Assembly (NCBI GenBank): GCA_949152475.1
Contig: OX424559.1
Span: 19,437,809-19,501,808, forward strand
Length of the DNA: 64,000 bases
Reading direction: 5' to 3'
Source of the DNA: Terebella lapidaria
Taxonomy: Eukaryota > Annelida > Polychaeta > Terebellida > Terebellidae
The notes under the pieces are model-generated. The model was not told the origin of the DNA, made no database searches, and saw only the letters and a list, made by a program, of their open reading frames with translations. Position 1 is the first letter of the stretch, and every line of letters starts with the position of its first letter. Positions 13,886 through 23,996 of this stretch are shown here, piece after piece. A program made the translations under genes and the position numbers.

Positions 13886-14075
13886 GGCAAGTGTTCTTTT
13901 TCCTCAAGTTTACTCAAAATTGTGCACTCAATTGAGTATGAGTGACGTCTTTGAATGCTTAGAGGGTGAGGTCGACCTTCCACTCACTGAGGCCGACCTT
14001 ACACTCAATGAGGATGAGGTGAGACTCAACGAGTGTGAGGTGACTCAATGAGTGTGAGTGTGAGTGAGCTTTCAG

Positions 14076-15395
14076 AACACATGCCTTAGTCACTAACCCT
14101 GCTCAATGATAGTGATGTCGACCTGCATATCAGAAATAAAGTGATTACATATTATCATAGTAGTGCATTTACAGTTAGCATGTTAGTTCCTGTTTTCTCG
14201 GAAATGTTCAGAATGGTGCATCTTTTTTTTGGTTTCCTATAAGCGTATATATGTGTGTGTGTCGTATTGTTACGCACACAGATTTATTATACGACAGAAT
14301 CTACATACGACAACAAAAAAACACTAAGGAAGAACGCACAAATACAAATCGACACAATTTCAAAAGATGAATAACATATTTGGTATATCGTTGGCACAAG
14401 CTATCCGCAAGATATAATTATTTACAGATTCTGTGTTTGGAAAATTACTCATAATATCATTCGTCATCAAGCGCTCAGAACATCAGTGCATGTCTACTTA
14501 ATAACTATAACACATGTTCATAGCACACATTCAAACTATTATAATAGCCTAAAAGATTATCACTCACAGGCAATATTATGAGTTAGCATTTAAACAATAT
14601 ACAAAATTACACGCATTATAAACAAAACTAGACACAATATTAAATTATAAATTAAATGCCTCACAGATATTTACATATAATTACCAATGTTCTCACCTGT
14701 GAAAACAGTTTGGGCTTGAGAAGACCTTGGATTTTACAAACGAACGAAAGTACATGCACATGAATAGAAATATGAACACAAGCACGCGCGAGCAATTGCA
14801 TCCACTCAAAAATGCAACAATATATATGAGATGTGGATTTTCCCCCAAAATAAGAAAGACGTGTAATCATATTTTTTTCTTGCTAAAATAATTTATTGGG
14901 AATTCAGAGAATTTTTTTGACCGAGAACCACACGTTTAGTAGATTTCAGGGAAAATATTAATGAATATATTATGCCATCTGACGGCGAAAAAAAGACAAT
15001 TGCGACACGTAAATACATTTCTAGTAACGTGTATTTCGGAAGATTGGGCAAGAGTCGAAGAATAAAAATAAAATTATCTATTTCTGCGAATACAAAGAAG
15101 TCGTGATGGGCTGGTTAATTCCCTGCGTTTGGGATGAAACAACTGGCAACATAACAATATAATTGTTACTCATGGGAGTTACTTAGCTTACCACTTTGTT
15201 ACTGACAATAAGCTCTCCCTGACTGCATTGGTAGAGCATGTGTGCATGATAGTGTCTATATTTACATGCTCATCCCATCAATAGACGACTTGATTATTGT
15301 TGAAATACAAAGTTCCAGTTGAGCTTCTGACATACAATAATATGAATACGTTAAATATCATCGTTTCAATATAAATATCGCATTATTGTATTTGG

Positions 15396-15399
<4 letters not shown>
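14076..15399. other. No gene seen
   Basis: AT-rich sequence without supportable exons. A short (GT)n run lies near 14,246-14,263. It leads into the (TA)n tract that received the LTR element. Confidence 0.5.

Positions 15400-15430
<31 letters not shown>
15400..15430. repeat. (TA)n tract at LTR-element insertion site
   Basis: About 31 bases of alternating TA precede the LTR element, and the same repeat resumes at 26,295-26,306. The target duplication is therefore compatible with TATAT but cannot be delimited inside the repeat. Confidence 0.85.
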
Positions 15431-15433
<3 letters not shown>

Positions 15434-16819
15434 AACGGTTTTGGGGCGTACCCAAAGGTTTCCCCTAGGTATTTATGTTAGTGTTTTGTGATATTATGGT
15501 TAAATAACCGTTTATTAGGGTGTATATGTGTTTAAAGGTTCATACGGTTCCGTATTGTTAATGTTTAAAAGGTTTTCCGTCTCGCAACTTAGTAATTTAT
15601 GATGTTGGTAAAGCCGGAGACGGATCCGGAGACGGAGACGGAACCGGACACGGAGCCGGAACAATGGAGTACAAAAACGTAATGACGTTATTTCCGGAAG
15701 GTCATGTGATCAGCCTCGTTTTCGGTTTAAAAGGTGACGTGTCAGCCACTGATTGGTTCTAGAGTGTTTTTAGAAATCCGGAAAATATCAGTGTTTTGGC
15801 GGACTATGACGTCACAATAGGTTGGTCACGTGACGTGGGTCTCAGGTCTATAAAAGCCCCCGCTTCACAGCGGACGGCGGAGTTGGTGTCCTGACGTCGA
15901 CCTGTGCAGACCCCTTCTCCCATAGCAGAGTACTCCCTTGTTCCGGATAGAGTCATCCAGATGATAGCAGTTAAGTCTTCCGACTGTGAACTTGGAAAAT
16001 AAACATGAAAACTTCAACCGAGTTGTTTTTCCGTGTTCGTTAGGGAATTGGAAGTTATAATAAAGTTAGTTTTCCGGAAAAGACAGTTATACGGAGTAAA
16101 GGGAGATAAGACTACAGTCGGTTAAGACCAAGTTGTAACGACGTCTTAGGGTGATCTAAGAACCCAGATCACCGAGGAAGGAGTCGGAGACGGAGACGGA
16201 GGTGGAAATCAACGGAGCAACTACGGAGGCGGTATCGGACGGAGCAGTTGCAGAGACGGGAACGACGAAGCAGTTGCAGAGGCGGTACTGGACGACGGAG
16301 TTGCAGAGGCAGTACCTGACGGAGCGGTTGCGGTAACCGGAAGTAGGAACACTTCCGAGATACTCCATTTCAGGTGCAGTCGCAGGTTGCGGTGAGGCGG
16401 AGCCAACCGGAGCAGATTGCAGTGCGGCGGAACCTGGCAGAGCGGTTGCAGTATTCGGAAACGGCAACGTTCCCGGATTCTTTATTCCAGGCGCAGTCGC
16501 AGTTTGCAGTAAGACGGAAAACGACGGAGCTGTTGCAGTAAAGCGGTTTCCCGACGGAGCAGTTGCAGTACCCGGAGACGGAAACGCCTCCGGATCCTTA
16601 CTTTACAGGTGCAGTTGCAGATTAGCAGTCGGGCAACGGTTAAGAGGTCCATTCCAGACCACGCTACCAACCTTAGAGACTTCTAGCCGGAGTTCAACCG
16701 TACAACAGTAGCAGTTTCCCGGAGTTTTACCGTTTCAGCTCCGGTTAAACAACAACTCACCCACCTCCCTAGAAAATCGGTTCATCAAGACGTCACAGAA
16801 GGGTTCAAACCCGTTACAA
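15431..16819 (+). repeat. 5' LTR
   Basis: It matches 24,906-26,294 base for base as far as compared by eye. It is followed by ttggtggcagcggtggg, the position of a primer-binding site; I do not assign the tRNA. The first half holds promoter elements. The second half is rich in gcagttgcag / ggagacgg micro-repeats. AATAAA signals lie at 15,998-16,003 and 16,059-16,064. Confidence 0.95.
15752..15855 (+). promoter_or_regulatory. LTR promoter cluster
   Basis: In order: an inverted CCAAT box (ATTGG, 15,752-15,756), a CRE palindrome TGACGTCA (15,807-15,814), an E-box CACGTG (15,827-15,832) and a TATA box TATAAAA (15,849-15,855). The arrangement is typical of a polymerase II promoter, so transcription probably starts near 15,880. 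The same order of CRE, E-box and TATA recurs at 23,352-23,420. Confidence 0.75.
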
Positions 16820-16852
16820 CTTTTTGGTGGCAGCGGTGGGATCATCTGCAGT

Positions 16853-18142
16853 ATGACTACTAGACGGGGCAAATTGGCGGAACAGCAGCTGAAGGCAGCC
16901 GTGTCGGACACGGAGCAGCCTGTAGGAGCAGTAGGAGCTGAGCCGTTGCAGATGCCGGTTGCGGAAAAGGAAGCAGTTCGTCCTGCCGAGCGGAAGCTGT
17001 TGCAGCCGGAAATGCAGAAAGCAGTTGCAGACGAGCCCCTCCGGGTTCCTCAAGGAGAACAGCCTGCAGAGCAGTTAGCAGAGGCGGAAATTAACTTTCC
17101 GGACCAGGCTGGCGATCGGGAACCGGATGCGGACCCGGAAGGCGGAGAGAACTTAGTCGACAACCTGACCAGATTATTGGCGACCCAAATGGAGGTGTTT
17201 CAGCAGCACCTGGCAGTAACCGGAAAGCAGCAGCAGGCAGAAGCAGTACAACAGCCAGCACCAAGGGCAGGAGTAGCCAGATTAATGACATACGACGGAA
17301 CTGATCCGTGGCCGGAATATGAGGCTCACCTCCTTGAATACGCTCGGTACTACCGTTGGACAGCAGAGGAAAAGGCGCTGAACTTATGTGTCAGTTTGAG
17401 AGGTAACGCCCGCAGCATACTACTGGATCTGTCCGCGGAGCAGAGACGCAGCTTTGATACGGTTGTGGCGGCATTAAAACAGCAGTTTTGTCCGGGGGAG
17501 AAAACATTTGTTTTCCAGGCAGAATTGCAGACACGGAAATTGCAGCCGGAGGAGGAGCTGTCCGAGCTGGCCAGAGACATACGGAGCAAGACGCGGCTAG
17601 CTTACCCAAAAGCAGATCCGGCAACAACAGAAGTGCTCATGAAGATGCATTTCTGCAACAGCCTGACTAACCGAGATATGCGGTTGTCGGTATTGAAAAG
17701 CCACCCGGAAACGCTGTCGCAGGCCCTGGCTTTCGCTACCGAGTATGAGAGTATCATGAAAACGGACAACAGCAGACCAGCGGAGCGACACCGGACGAGG
17801 CAGCTGAACACGGAGCCGGAGTGGAGCCAGCAGGTGAACGAATTGCGGAAGCAAGCCGAGCAGACTCAGCAGCAGATGGCGGATCTGATGACTCAGGTCA
17901 AGGAAGCGGTTAGCCGGCAGCAGCAGCAGCGCAGTTCCCGAGCGGATTTAGAATGTTTCAACTGTGGCCGGAAAGGGCATTTTGCCCGAGACTGTAGGCA
18001 GCCGAAGCAGCAGCAGCAGCGGCGTCAACCACAACAGCAGCAGTCGCCGCGACAACAGCAGCAGCAGCAGCAGCCGCAGCAGCAGCAGCAGCAGCAACAA
18101 TTGCAGCAGCCACGACAGCAGCAGCAGCAGCCGGAAAACTAG
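16853..18142 (+). CDS. gag: Gag polyprotein of Ty3/Gypsy element
   Basis: 429 residues. The central part (about residues 140-300) has the helical, capsid-like gag pattern, including a W-P-x-Y-E motif after the D-G-T-D-P-W stretch. One CCHC zinc knuckle (CFNCGRKGHFARDC) sits near residue 367, followed by a tail of almost pure glutamine from CAG/CAA codons. It is the first ORF after the 5' LTR. Pol lies in the -1 frame relative to gag, and that frame is open across the end of gag, as in relatives that use ribosomal frameshifting. Confidence 0.9.
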   Translation: MTTRRGKLAEQQLKAAVSDTEQPVGAVGAEPLQMPVAEKEAVRPAERKLLQPEMQKAVADEPLRVPQGEQPAEQLAEAEINFPDQAGDREPDADPEGGENLVDNLTRLLATQMEVFQQHLAVTGKQQQAEAVQQPAPRAGVARLMTYDGTDPWPEYEAHLLEYARYYRWTAEEKALNLCVSLRGNARSILLDLSAEQRRSFDTVVAALKQQFCPGEKTFVFQAELQTRKLQPEEELSELARDIRSKTRLAYPKADPATTEVLMKMHFCNSLTNRDMRLSVLKSHPETLSQALAFATEYESIMKTDNSRPAERHRTRQLNTEPEWSQQVNELRKQAEQTQQQMADLMTQVKEAVSRQQQQRSSRADLECFNCGRKGHFARDCRQPKQQQQRRQPQQQQSPRQQQQQQQPQQQQQQQQLQQPRQQQQQPEN

Positions 18143-18204
18143 AGCGGGTCGCGGAAAAGGGGAAATCCGGGACCCGGAAGAGAGGACACCCCCATAACCG
18201 GCAG

Positions 18205-21200
18205 GTGGTTCACGGACCCGGTCCCAGGGGCGAGGTGGGCATGTGTGTGACAGCCAGAGTAAGCGGAGAGCCAGTAACGCTGATAATCGACACCGGCAGC
18301 ACTGTCACAATGCTCAACCTACAAACCTGGGAACGGATCCGGAAACCCGGAATGAAGCTGAAGCGGTCGCCGATTCGTCTTTCAATGGTTGACGGAAGTA
18401 ACATACGGACACATGGCCGGAAAGAACTTCCACTCAACATCGCAGGAGTAGCTGAGACCGTGACGTTCGAGATTGCAGACTGTGAAGACGAAGGAATACT
18501 GGGGATGGATTTCATCCGTTCCCGAGTATCCGGCATAAACTTCGACCGGATGACCATGCAGATGGGCAGCCAGGAGGTGTTCCTCACCATGTTCGAGCAG
18601 ACCAGGGAGCCGTTTCCGATCAACGCTGTAGCAGATTACCAAATTCCGCCGGAAACGGAACAGCTGATTATAGGACAAGCAGAGAGTGTCCGTGAAGCAG
18701 AAGGAGTACTAGAAATGCCGCAGGAGCCTACGGAGAAAAGACCTTGGCTGATCGGGAGAACTTTATCCCGGATAAAGCAAGGAACAGTCCCGGTTCGAGT
18801 GATCAACGTGATGGCAGAGCCGGTAATCATCAAGAAAGGAGCGCAGTTGGCGACGATGACCACCTTAGCAGCCGGTTGCAGTGTTGTGCCGTTGGCGGAG
18901 CGGAGCCGGAAGGTGCAGATTTCCACGGAGTCGGAGGCCGGGCGGAATTGGAGCGGGTACGAGAAGCTGCGGCAGTTAGCAGAGCAGACCCAGGATGCAG
19001 TGCCGAGTCATTTCCGCGAGAGAGTAACCGACCTCCTATTTCGGAATAAGCCGACCTTCAGTAATGATGCCGGAGAACTGGGGCAGACCAACGAGGTACA
19101 ACATCAGATAAACACGGGCAGTCACCGGCCGATTAAGCAGCCAACCAGACGAATTCCGCCAGACAAGAGAGAGCTGGTGAGCAGTCTGATTCAGGAGATG
19201 AAAGACAAGAACGTCATTGAAGAAAGTAGCAGTCCGTGGGCTTCACCGATTGTCCTCGTGAAGAAAAAGGATGGGACCACCCGGTTCTGCGTCGATTACC
19301 GGCGGTTAAATGCAGTCACGGAGAAAGATGCTTATCCGTTGCCGAGAATAGACGACACCATAGCAGCCTGTGCAGACGCTAAATGGTTCTCCACTCTCGA
19401 CCTGACCAGTGGCTACTGGCAGGTCGGGATGGATGAAGACGCCCGGAAAAAGTCGGCCTTCTGTGTTCCTGGCGGCCTTTACCAGTTCAAAGTGATGAGT
19501 TTCGGCTTGTGCAATGCTCCGGGTACGTTCGAGCGGTTGATGGAGAAGGTGCTAGGCGGTTTGTCCTGGAAGACCTGCCTCATATATCTGGACGACATCA
19601 TAGTCTACAGCAAGACCCTGGAGGATCACATCCGTGATCTTCAGGAGGTGTTCAGCAAGCTGGGAGAGGCAGACCTAAAAGTCAAACCGTCAAAATGCAA
19701 GTTCTTCCAGCCGGAGGTGTCTTTCCTAGGTCACATAGTTGGCAGAGACGGTATCCGCACCGACCCGGCAAAAACGGAGGCAGTACGGAAGTGGCGGACA
19801 CCCACCAACCTGACGGAGCTGCGCAGTTTTCTGGGACTTTGCTCCTATTACCGGAAGTTCGTGCCGAAGTTCTCCGAGATTGCAGCGCCGCTGAATCACT
19901 TGACGGAAAAAGGGGTGCCGTTCCGGTGGCAGACGGAGCAAGAACAGGCATTTGCAGAGCTGAAGAACCGCCTAGTATCGGCACCGATACTCGGGTACCC
20001 AAGGGAGCAAGGCCGATATATCCTGGACACGGACGCCAGTGACACCGGGCTGGGAGCAGTACTGTCACAGAAGCAGGGCAACCAGGAGCGGGTGATAACC
20101 TACTTGAGCCGCAGCCTAACCAAAGAAGAACGGAGATACTGTGTCACCCGGAAGGAGCTCCTGGCGGTTGTGTTTGCGGTACAAAAGAATAAGCAGTACT
20201 TGCTGGGACGACACTTCCTTCTTCGCACGGATCATGGCAGTCTGACCTGGCTTATGAATTTCAAGGAGCCCCAGGGGCAGGTAGCCCGGTGGATTGAGCT
20301 CCTGAGTGAGTTTCATTTCGACATCGAACATCGTCCGGGGCGAATCCATAATAATGCGGACGCCTTGTCCAGATCCCCATGCAGCCAATGCGGAAAAATC
20401 GACTGGAAACAAGCCAAGATAGATGCCTGGAACTACGGAGAAAGAATCCGGCAGACACGAAGTGAAGAAACTCCTCAGCCCAAGCCAAAGAAGGGGGGAC
20501 GCCGGAAGCGGTCAAGGAGATCGGGCGGAGAAGCAGAACTGACGGAGGAAGCAGTCCCAAGGAAGGCGGTTGCAGTAGCGGAGAAAGCAGCGTCCCGGAA
20601 GCCGGTTGCGGTTGCGGTGACGGAGAAAGCAGCGTCCCGGAAGCCGGTTGCGGTTGCAGTAGCGGAGAAAGCAGCGTCCCGGAAGCCGGTTGCGGTTGCG
20701 GTGACAGAGGAAGCAGTCCCAAGGAAGGCGGTTGCAGTAGCGGAGAAAGCAGCGTCCCGGAAGCCGGTTGCGGTTGCGGTGACAGAGGAAGCAGTCCCAA
20801 GGAAGGCGGTTGCAGTAGCGGAGAAAGCAGCGTCCCGGAAGCCGGTTGCGGTTGCGGTGACAGAGGAAGCAGTCCCAAGGAAGGCGGTTGCAGTAGCGGA
20901 GAAAGCAGCGTCCCGGAAGCCGGTTGCGGTTGCGGTGACAGAGGAAGCAGTCCCAAGGAAGGCGGTTGCAGTAGCGGAGAAAGCAGCGTCCCGGAAGCCG
21001 GTTGCGGTTGCGGTGACGGAGAAAGCAGCGTCCCGGAAGCCGGTTGCGGTTGCGGTGACGGAGAAAGCAGTGTCCCGGAAGCCGGTTGCGGTTGCGGTGA
21101 CGGAGAAGGCAGTTCCAGGAAAAGCGGATGCGGTTGCAGAGCAGATTAGGCTGGCGGAAAATGCGGACCAGGATACTGTGCTGGGGCAGAAATATCGACC

Positions 21201-22602
21201 AGATGATTTGCGGAGAATGCAGCAAGCAGAACCTTGGTACTCACTGGTGACGTCGCTGATCGACGGGAGCGGTACAGCTGGCAGTGCAGACTTTTCCAGC
21301 ATGAGCAGCGAGGAGAAAGTGCTGTACGGGATGCGGAAGACCTTGCTGAAAGTCGACGGAGTAGTCTACCGGAAATGGAGAACGGCAGAAGGAACCAGCC
21401 GAATGCAGTTAATAACCCCGAAGGAGCTGAGACAGGAGATTTTCCGTCTGGCCCACCAGAGCCGGACGGGAGGACACCTCGGAAGCAGAAGGATGGCGGC
21501 TAGCATTCGGAGGCGGTATTTCTGGCCGGCTATGATGCGGGACATAAAGCAGTGGGTGCTGAGCTGTGACGAATGTGCGTCAAGAAGTATGCAGAACTTG
21601 AAACGATCTCCGATGCAGAAATACCGGGTTGGAGCGCCCATGGAGAGGGTGGCAATGGACGTGATGGGTCCGTTACCTAAATCCACCCGGGGGAACCGGT
21701 ACATCTTAGTAATCGGCGATTACTTCACCAAGTGGGTAGAGGCTTACCCGATGCCGAATCAGGAAGCGGTGACGGTTGCGGACATATTCGTCAACCAGTT
21801 TGCAGCGCGGTACGGTATCCCGATGGAGATACACACCGACCAAGGCAGAAATTTCGAGTCCGACTTGCTGAGAAATGTTTGCAGAATCCTGGGGATTCAC
21901 AAGACACGGACAACCGCTTTCCGACCTCAGTCGGACGGTTTCATCGAGCGATTCAACCGGACGCTGCAGCAGATCTTGAGCCTGTACGTAAGCGAGCGGC
22001 AGACCAACTGGGATCAGCTAGTTCCGTTGGCGATGGCAGCTTACCGGAGTACCCCGCAGGAGACAACCGGGCAGAGTCCCAACTTGCTGATGCTGGGCAG
22101 AGAAGTCAACACTCCGGTAGAGTTACTGATTGGCAGACCGCCGGGAGAATCAACGGCAGAAGTAACAGAGTATGGCAGTCAGCTCCGGGAGCGACTAGAG
22201 GCGGTATACAAGGCGGTTCGAGCGAAATCTGGCAGAGAAATGGAACGGCAGAAGAAGCTGTACGACCGGAGGAAGGTCAACAATCAGTTCCAGCCAGGAG
22301 ACCGAGTGTGGATGGCGGTCAAAACACGGAAGAAGGGCAAAGCTCCCAAGTTGCAGAGGAAGTGGAGCGGTCCAAAGCTAGTGCTGAGCAGATTTACCGA
22401 CGTGACCTACGAGATTGCAGAGAGTGAAACTCGACAGAAGGTGGTTCACTTCGATTTGCTGAAACCGTATAATGGCGTCAAGCATCCGAGATGGATGAAG
22501 CGGAGAATGGCGGATTCCTGGAGGCAGACGGAGCCGCCGAAGCAGAGTAGTGTTCCGGAGACGGAACCGACGGTCTCTGAGTCGGATACGGACTCGGAGT
22601 AA
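18205..22602 (+). CDS. pol: Pol polyprotein (PR-RT-RNaseH-IN) of Ty3/Gypsy element
   Basis: 1,465 residues counted from a GTG codon; the frame is open further upstream, so this start is arbitrary. Aspartic protease (IDTGS near residue 29), reverse transcriptase (YLDDII near 463), RNase H (TDASDTG near 609), a VA-rich repeat linker (about 780-975), HHCC zinc finger and DDE integrase (about 1090-1250), then a basic C-terminal tail with a GDRVW motif. The coding domains look whole. The polyprotein is longer than usual for the family mainly because of the linker. Confidence 0.95.
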   Translation: MVHGPGPRGEVGMCVTARVSGEPVTLIIDTGSTVTMLNLQTWERIRKPGMKLKRSPIRLSMVDGSNIRTHGRKELPLNIAGVAETVTFEIADCEDEGILGMDFIRSRVSGINFDRMTMQMGSQEVFLTMFEQTREPFPINAVADYQIPPETEQLIIGQAESVREAEGVLEMPQEPTEKRPWLIGRTLSRIKQGTVPVRVINVMAEPVIIKKGAQLATMTTLAAGCSVVPLAERSRKVQISTESEAGRNWSGYEKLRQLAEQTQDAVPSHFRERVTDLLFRNKPTFSNDAGELGQTNEVQHQINTGSHRPIKQPTRRIPPDKRELVSSLIQEMKDKNVIEESSSPWASPIVLVKKKDGTTRFCVDYRRLNAVTEKDAYPLPRIDDTIAACADAKWFSTLDLTSGYWQVGMDEDARKKSAFCVPGGLYQFKVMSFGLCNAPGTFERLMEKVLGGLSWKTCLIYLDDIIVYSKTLEDHIRDLQEVFSKLGEADLKVKPSKCKFFQPEVSFLGHIVGRDGIRTDPAKTEAVRKWRTPTNLTELRSFLGLCSYYRKFVPKFSEIAAPLNHLTEKGVPFRWQTEQEQAFAELKNRLVSAPILGYPREQGRYILDTDASDTGLGAVLSQKQGNQERVITYLSRSLTKEERRYCVTRKELLAVVFAVQKNKQYLLGRHFLLRTDHGSLTWLMNFKEPQGQVARWIELLSEFHFDIEHRPGRIHNNADALSRSPCSQCGKIDWKQAKIDAWNYGERIRQTRSEETPQPKPKKGGRRKRSRRSGGEAELTEEAVPRKAVAVAEKAASRKPVAVAVTEKAASRKPVAVAVAEKAASRKPVAVAVTEEAVPRKAVAVAEKAASRKPVAVAVTEEAVPRKAVAVAEKAASRKPVAVAVTEEAVPRKAVAVAEKAASRKPVAVAVTEEAVPRKAVAVAEKAASRKPVAVAVTEKAASRKPVAVAVTEKAVSRKPVAVAVTEKAVPGKADAVAEQIRLAENADQDTVLGQKYRPDDLRRMQQAEPWYSLVTSLIDGSGTAGSADFSSMSSEEKVLYGMRKTLLKVDGVVYRKWRTAEGTSRMQLITPKELRQEIFRLAHQSRTGGHLGSRRMAASIRRRYFWPAMMRDIKQWVLSCDECASRSMQNLKRSPMQKYRVGAPMERVAMDVMGPLPKSTRGNRYILVIGDYFTKWVEAYPMPNQEAVTVADIFVNQFAARYGIPMEIHTDQGRNFESDLLRNVCRILGIHKTRTTAFRPQSDGFIERFNRTLQQILSLYVSERQTNWDQLVPLAMAAYRSTPQETTGQSPNLLMLGREVNTPVELLIGRPPGESTAEVTEYGSQLRERLEAVYKAVRAKSGREMERQKKLYDRRKVNNQFQPGDRVWMAVKTRKKGKAPKLQRKWSGPKLVLSRFTDVTYEIAESETRQKVVHFDLLKPYNGVKHPRWMKRRMADSWRQTEPPKQSSVPETEPTVSESDTDSE
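20540..21140 (+). repeat. In-frame minisatellite in pol linker
   Basis: Units of 36 and 42 bp alternate, encoding EEAVPRKAVAVA-like and EKAASRKPVAVAVT-like peptides. Together they form a 78-bp higher-order unit repeated about five times, with single units at the edges. It lies between RNase H and integrase, stays in frame throughout, and would form a long Ala/Val/Lys-rich spacer. Copies are nearly identical, so it expanded recently. Confidence 0.9.
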
Positions 22603-23996
22603 AGCCGCAGAGGAAGCAGAAATATTAGAAGACGGAGTGAGCTGTAGAGCAGGAGAAGGAGATAGCTGAGACCCTGGTAAAACGTTGAGTTCCGGCAGAG
22701 AGCGACCGCAAGAAGTCGGAGCAGTGAGCAAGTGCTGGTTCCGGAAACAGGGCGGAGAAAGGAAGCAGAGCGGAAAGCGGTGTAGAGACCGGATAGAGAC
22801 ATCCTTGAGGTTCTGACTGGTTTGAGCGCATAGTCAACCAGTCCAGGGTAGCGGCCAGGGGTCCAGAAGAACCTGGGTTAGCGGTCTAGTATCTCCAGAG
22901 AAGCAGCTACACGTCTTCCGTATTCAGAGAATTAAGACGGAAAAGTTTTCCGGCTGTAGACATCCAACCGGAGTTTCCACTTAGCAGAGACAGCAAACCG
23001 GCTGCAGATCGACAGAAGCGGTGAAACATCATTCCAGATAGGAAGGGCCCTCCTTCTGGACAAGAATGTATGCAGTTTCCAGTGTCGACAAGCAGTAATA
23101 CCAGTGAGCAGATATGCAGTTGACGAAGCAGTACAGATGGCGGAAACGCCCAACTTGCAGTCTAGATGTTCGTCTGAGAGGCAGATTCAACTGGCTGAGA
23201 CTCTATTCAACCCTCCTGATGGCAGAGATACTTCAAAATTGCAGATACTTCGCTCGGAGAAGCAGTTGAAAGGGAGCCGGAAAAACCCGGAGAAGCCGGT
23301 TGAGCCGGAGACGGACACCTCTCGGTTAACGGTTGAGTTTTTGCATAATTGTGACGTCACTCCTGAGGCAGCCAATCAGCGTGGAGCTTTTCAAATCACG
23401 TGAGCAGAAAGGGTATAAAAGGGCCTTGAAATCGGGCTCTGACAGCAGTTGGAGAGCAGACCTCGAGCTGTGCACATCGCAGACAAAGTTTGGCGGAATC
23501 GAATCAAGTCCAGTATTTTCCGGCTGCGGCAGATTTTGCAGTGAAAAACGACTAAGTGTTTCCCGGAAGACCAGCAGTCCGGAGAAGCGGTGCAGCAGAA
23601 GCGGTGCAGCAGAAAAGTGCAGTAAAAGCAGTGCAGCGGTAGCGGTCGATGGAGGCGGATGGCAGTGTGGCGGAAGCGGAGGCGGTGTGGCAGTAGACGG
23701 AGGCGGTTGGCAGTGTAGCGGTCGACGGAGGCGGAGCAGAAAGCAGATCCAGCGGCCGAGACGATAGCAGAGCAGATAGCAGAGCGGATAGCAGAGCAGA
23801 AAGCAGAGCAGATAGCCGAGCGGACAGCAGACCCGATGGCAGATCAGGAGGCAGAGCGGAGACCAAAGCGGAAGGCGGAACCCGGAGCAGAGCTGGCAGT
23901 GAGACGGAGACCCGAGGATCCACGGAGAGAACTTTACCGGCAACCATTCAAGCAGTAGCCGGAAGCAGAACCAGTTCAGCGGCTAGGGATGACGGA
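22603..23996 (+). other. Element 3' region between pol and third ORF
   Basis: Non-coding or weakly coding sequence rich in gcagagcggatagcag-type micro-repeats (especially 23,590-23,900). It contains a promoter-like cluster at 23,352-23,420. The ORFs here on both strands have repetitive, biased composition and are treated as shadows. Confidence 0.6.
23352..23420 (+). promoter_or_regulatory. Internal promoter-like cluster in LTR element
   Basis: CRE palindrome TGACGTCA (23,352-23,359), CCAAT (23,372-23,376), E-box CACGTG (23,397-23,402) and TATAAAA (23,414-23,420). The CRE, E-box, TATA order and close spacing mirror the LTR promoter, and the downstream sequence keeps weak similarity to the LTR leader (gacctcgagctgtgcac against gtcgacctgtgcag). 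It lies about 580 bp before the third ORF, which it could serve. Confidence 0.6.

Larger units (their letters stand above)
12287..14075. mobile_element. Degenerate PIF/Harbinger-like DNA transposon
   Basis: Both ends carry CTCA-rich subterminal repeats in opposite orientation (about 12,287-12,440 and 13,900-14,075; GAAAGCTCACTCACACTC on one side, a TAAAGCCCTCTCATACTC-like end on the other). The inside holds a fragment resembling the N-terminus of Harbinger transposases (13,655-13,885, minus strand). The rest of the transposase is missing, and an unrelated TA-flanked MITE has inserted. Exact ends and the expected 3-bp target duplication are not resolved. Confidence 0.45.

Noticed and set aside
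16156-16467. 103-residue minus-strand ORF in each LTR
   Set aside because: It is identical in both LTRs only because the LTRs are; composition is repeat-driven.
20261-21302. Long minus-strand ORFs opposite pol (231, 237 and 275 residues)
   Set aside because: They are the reverse reading of the in-frame minisatellite, and their low-complexity products mirror it.
23326-23947. Minus-strand ORFs of 205 and 131 residues in the LTR element
   Set aside because: They run through gcagag-type micro-repeats, have repetitive Leu/Pro/Ser composition and oppose the element's transcription.
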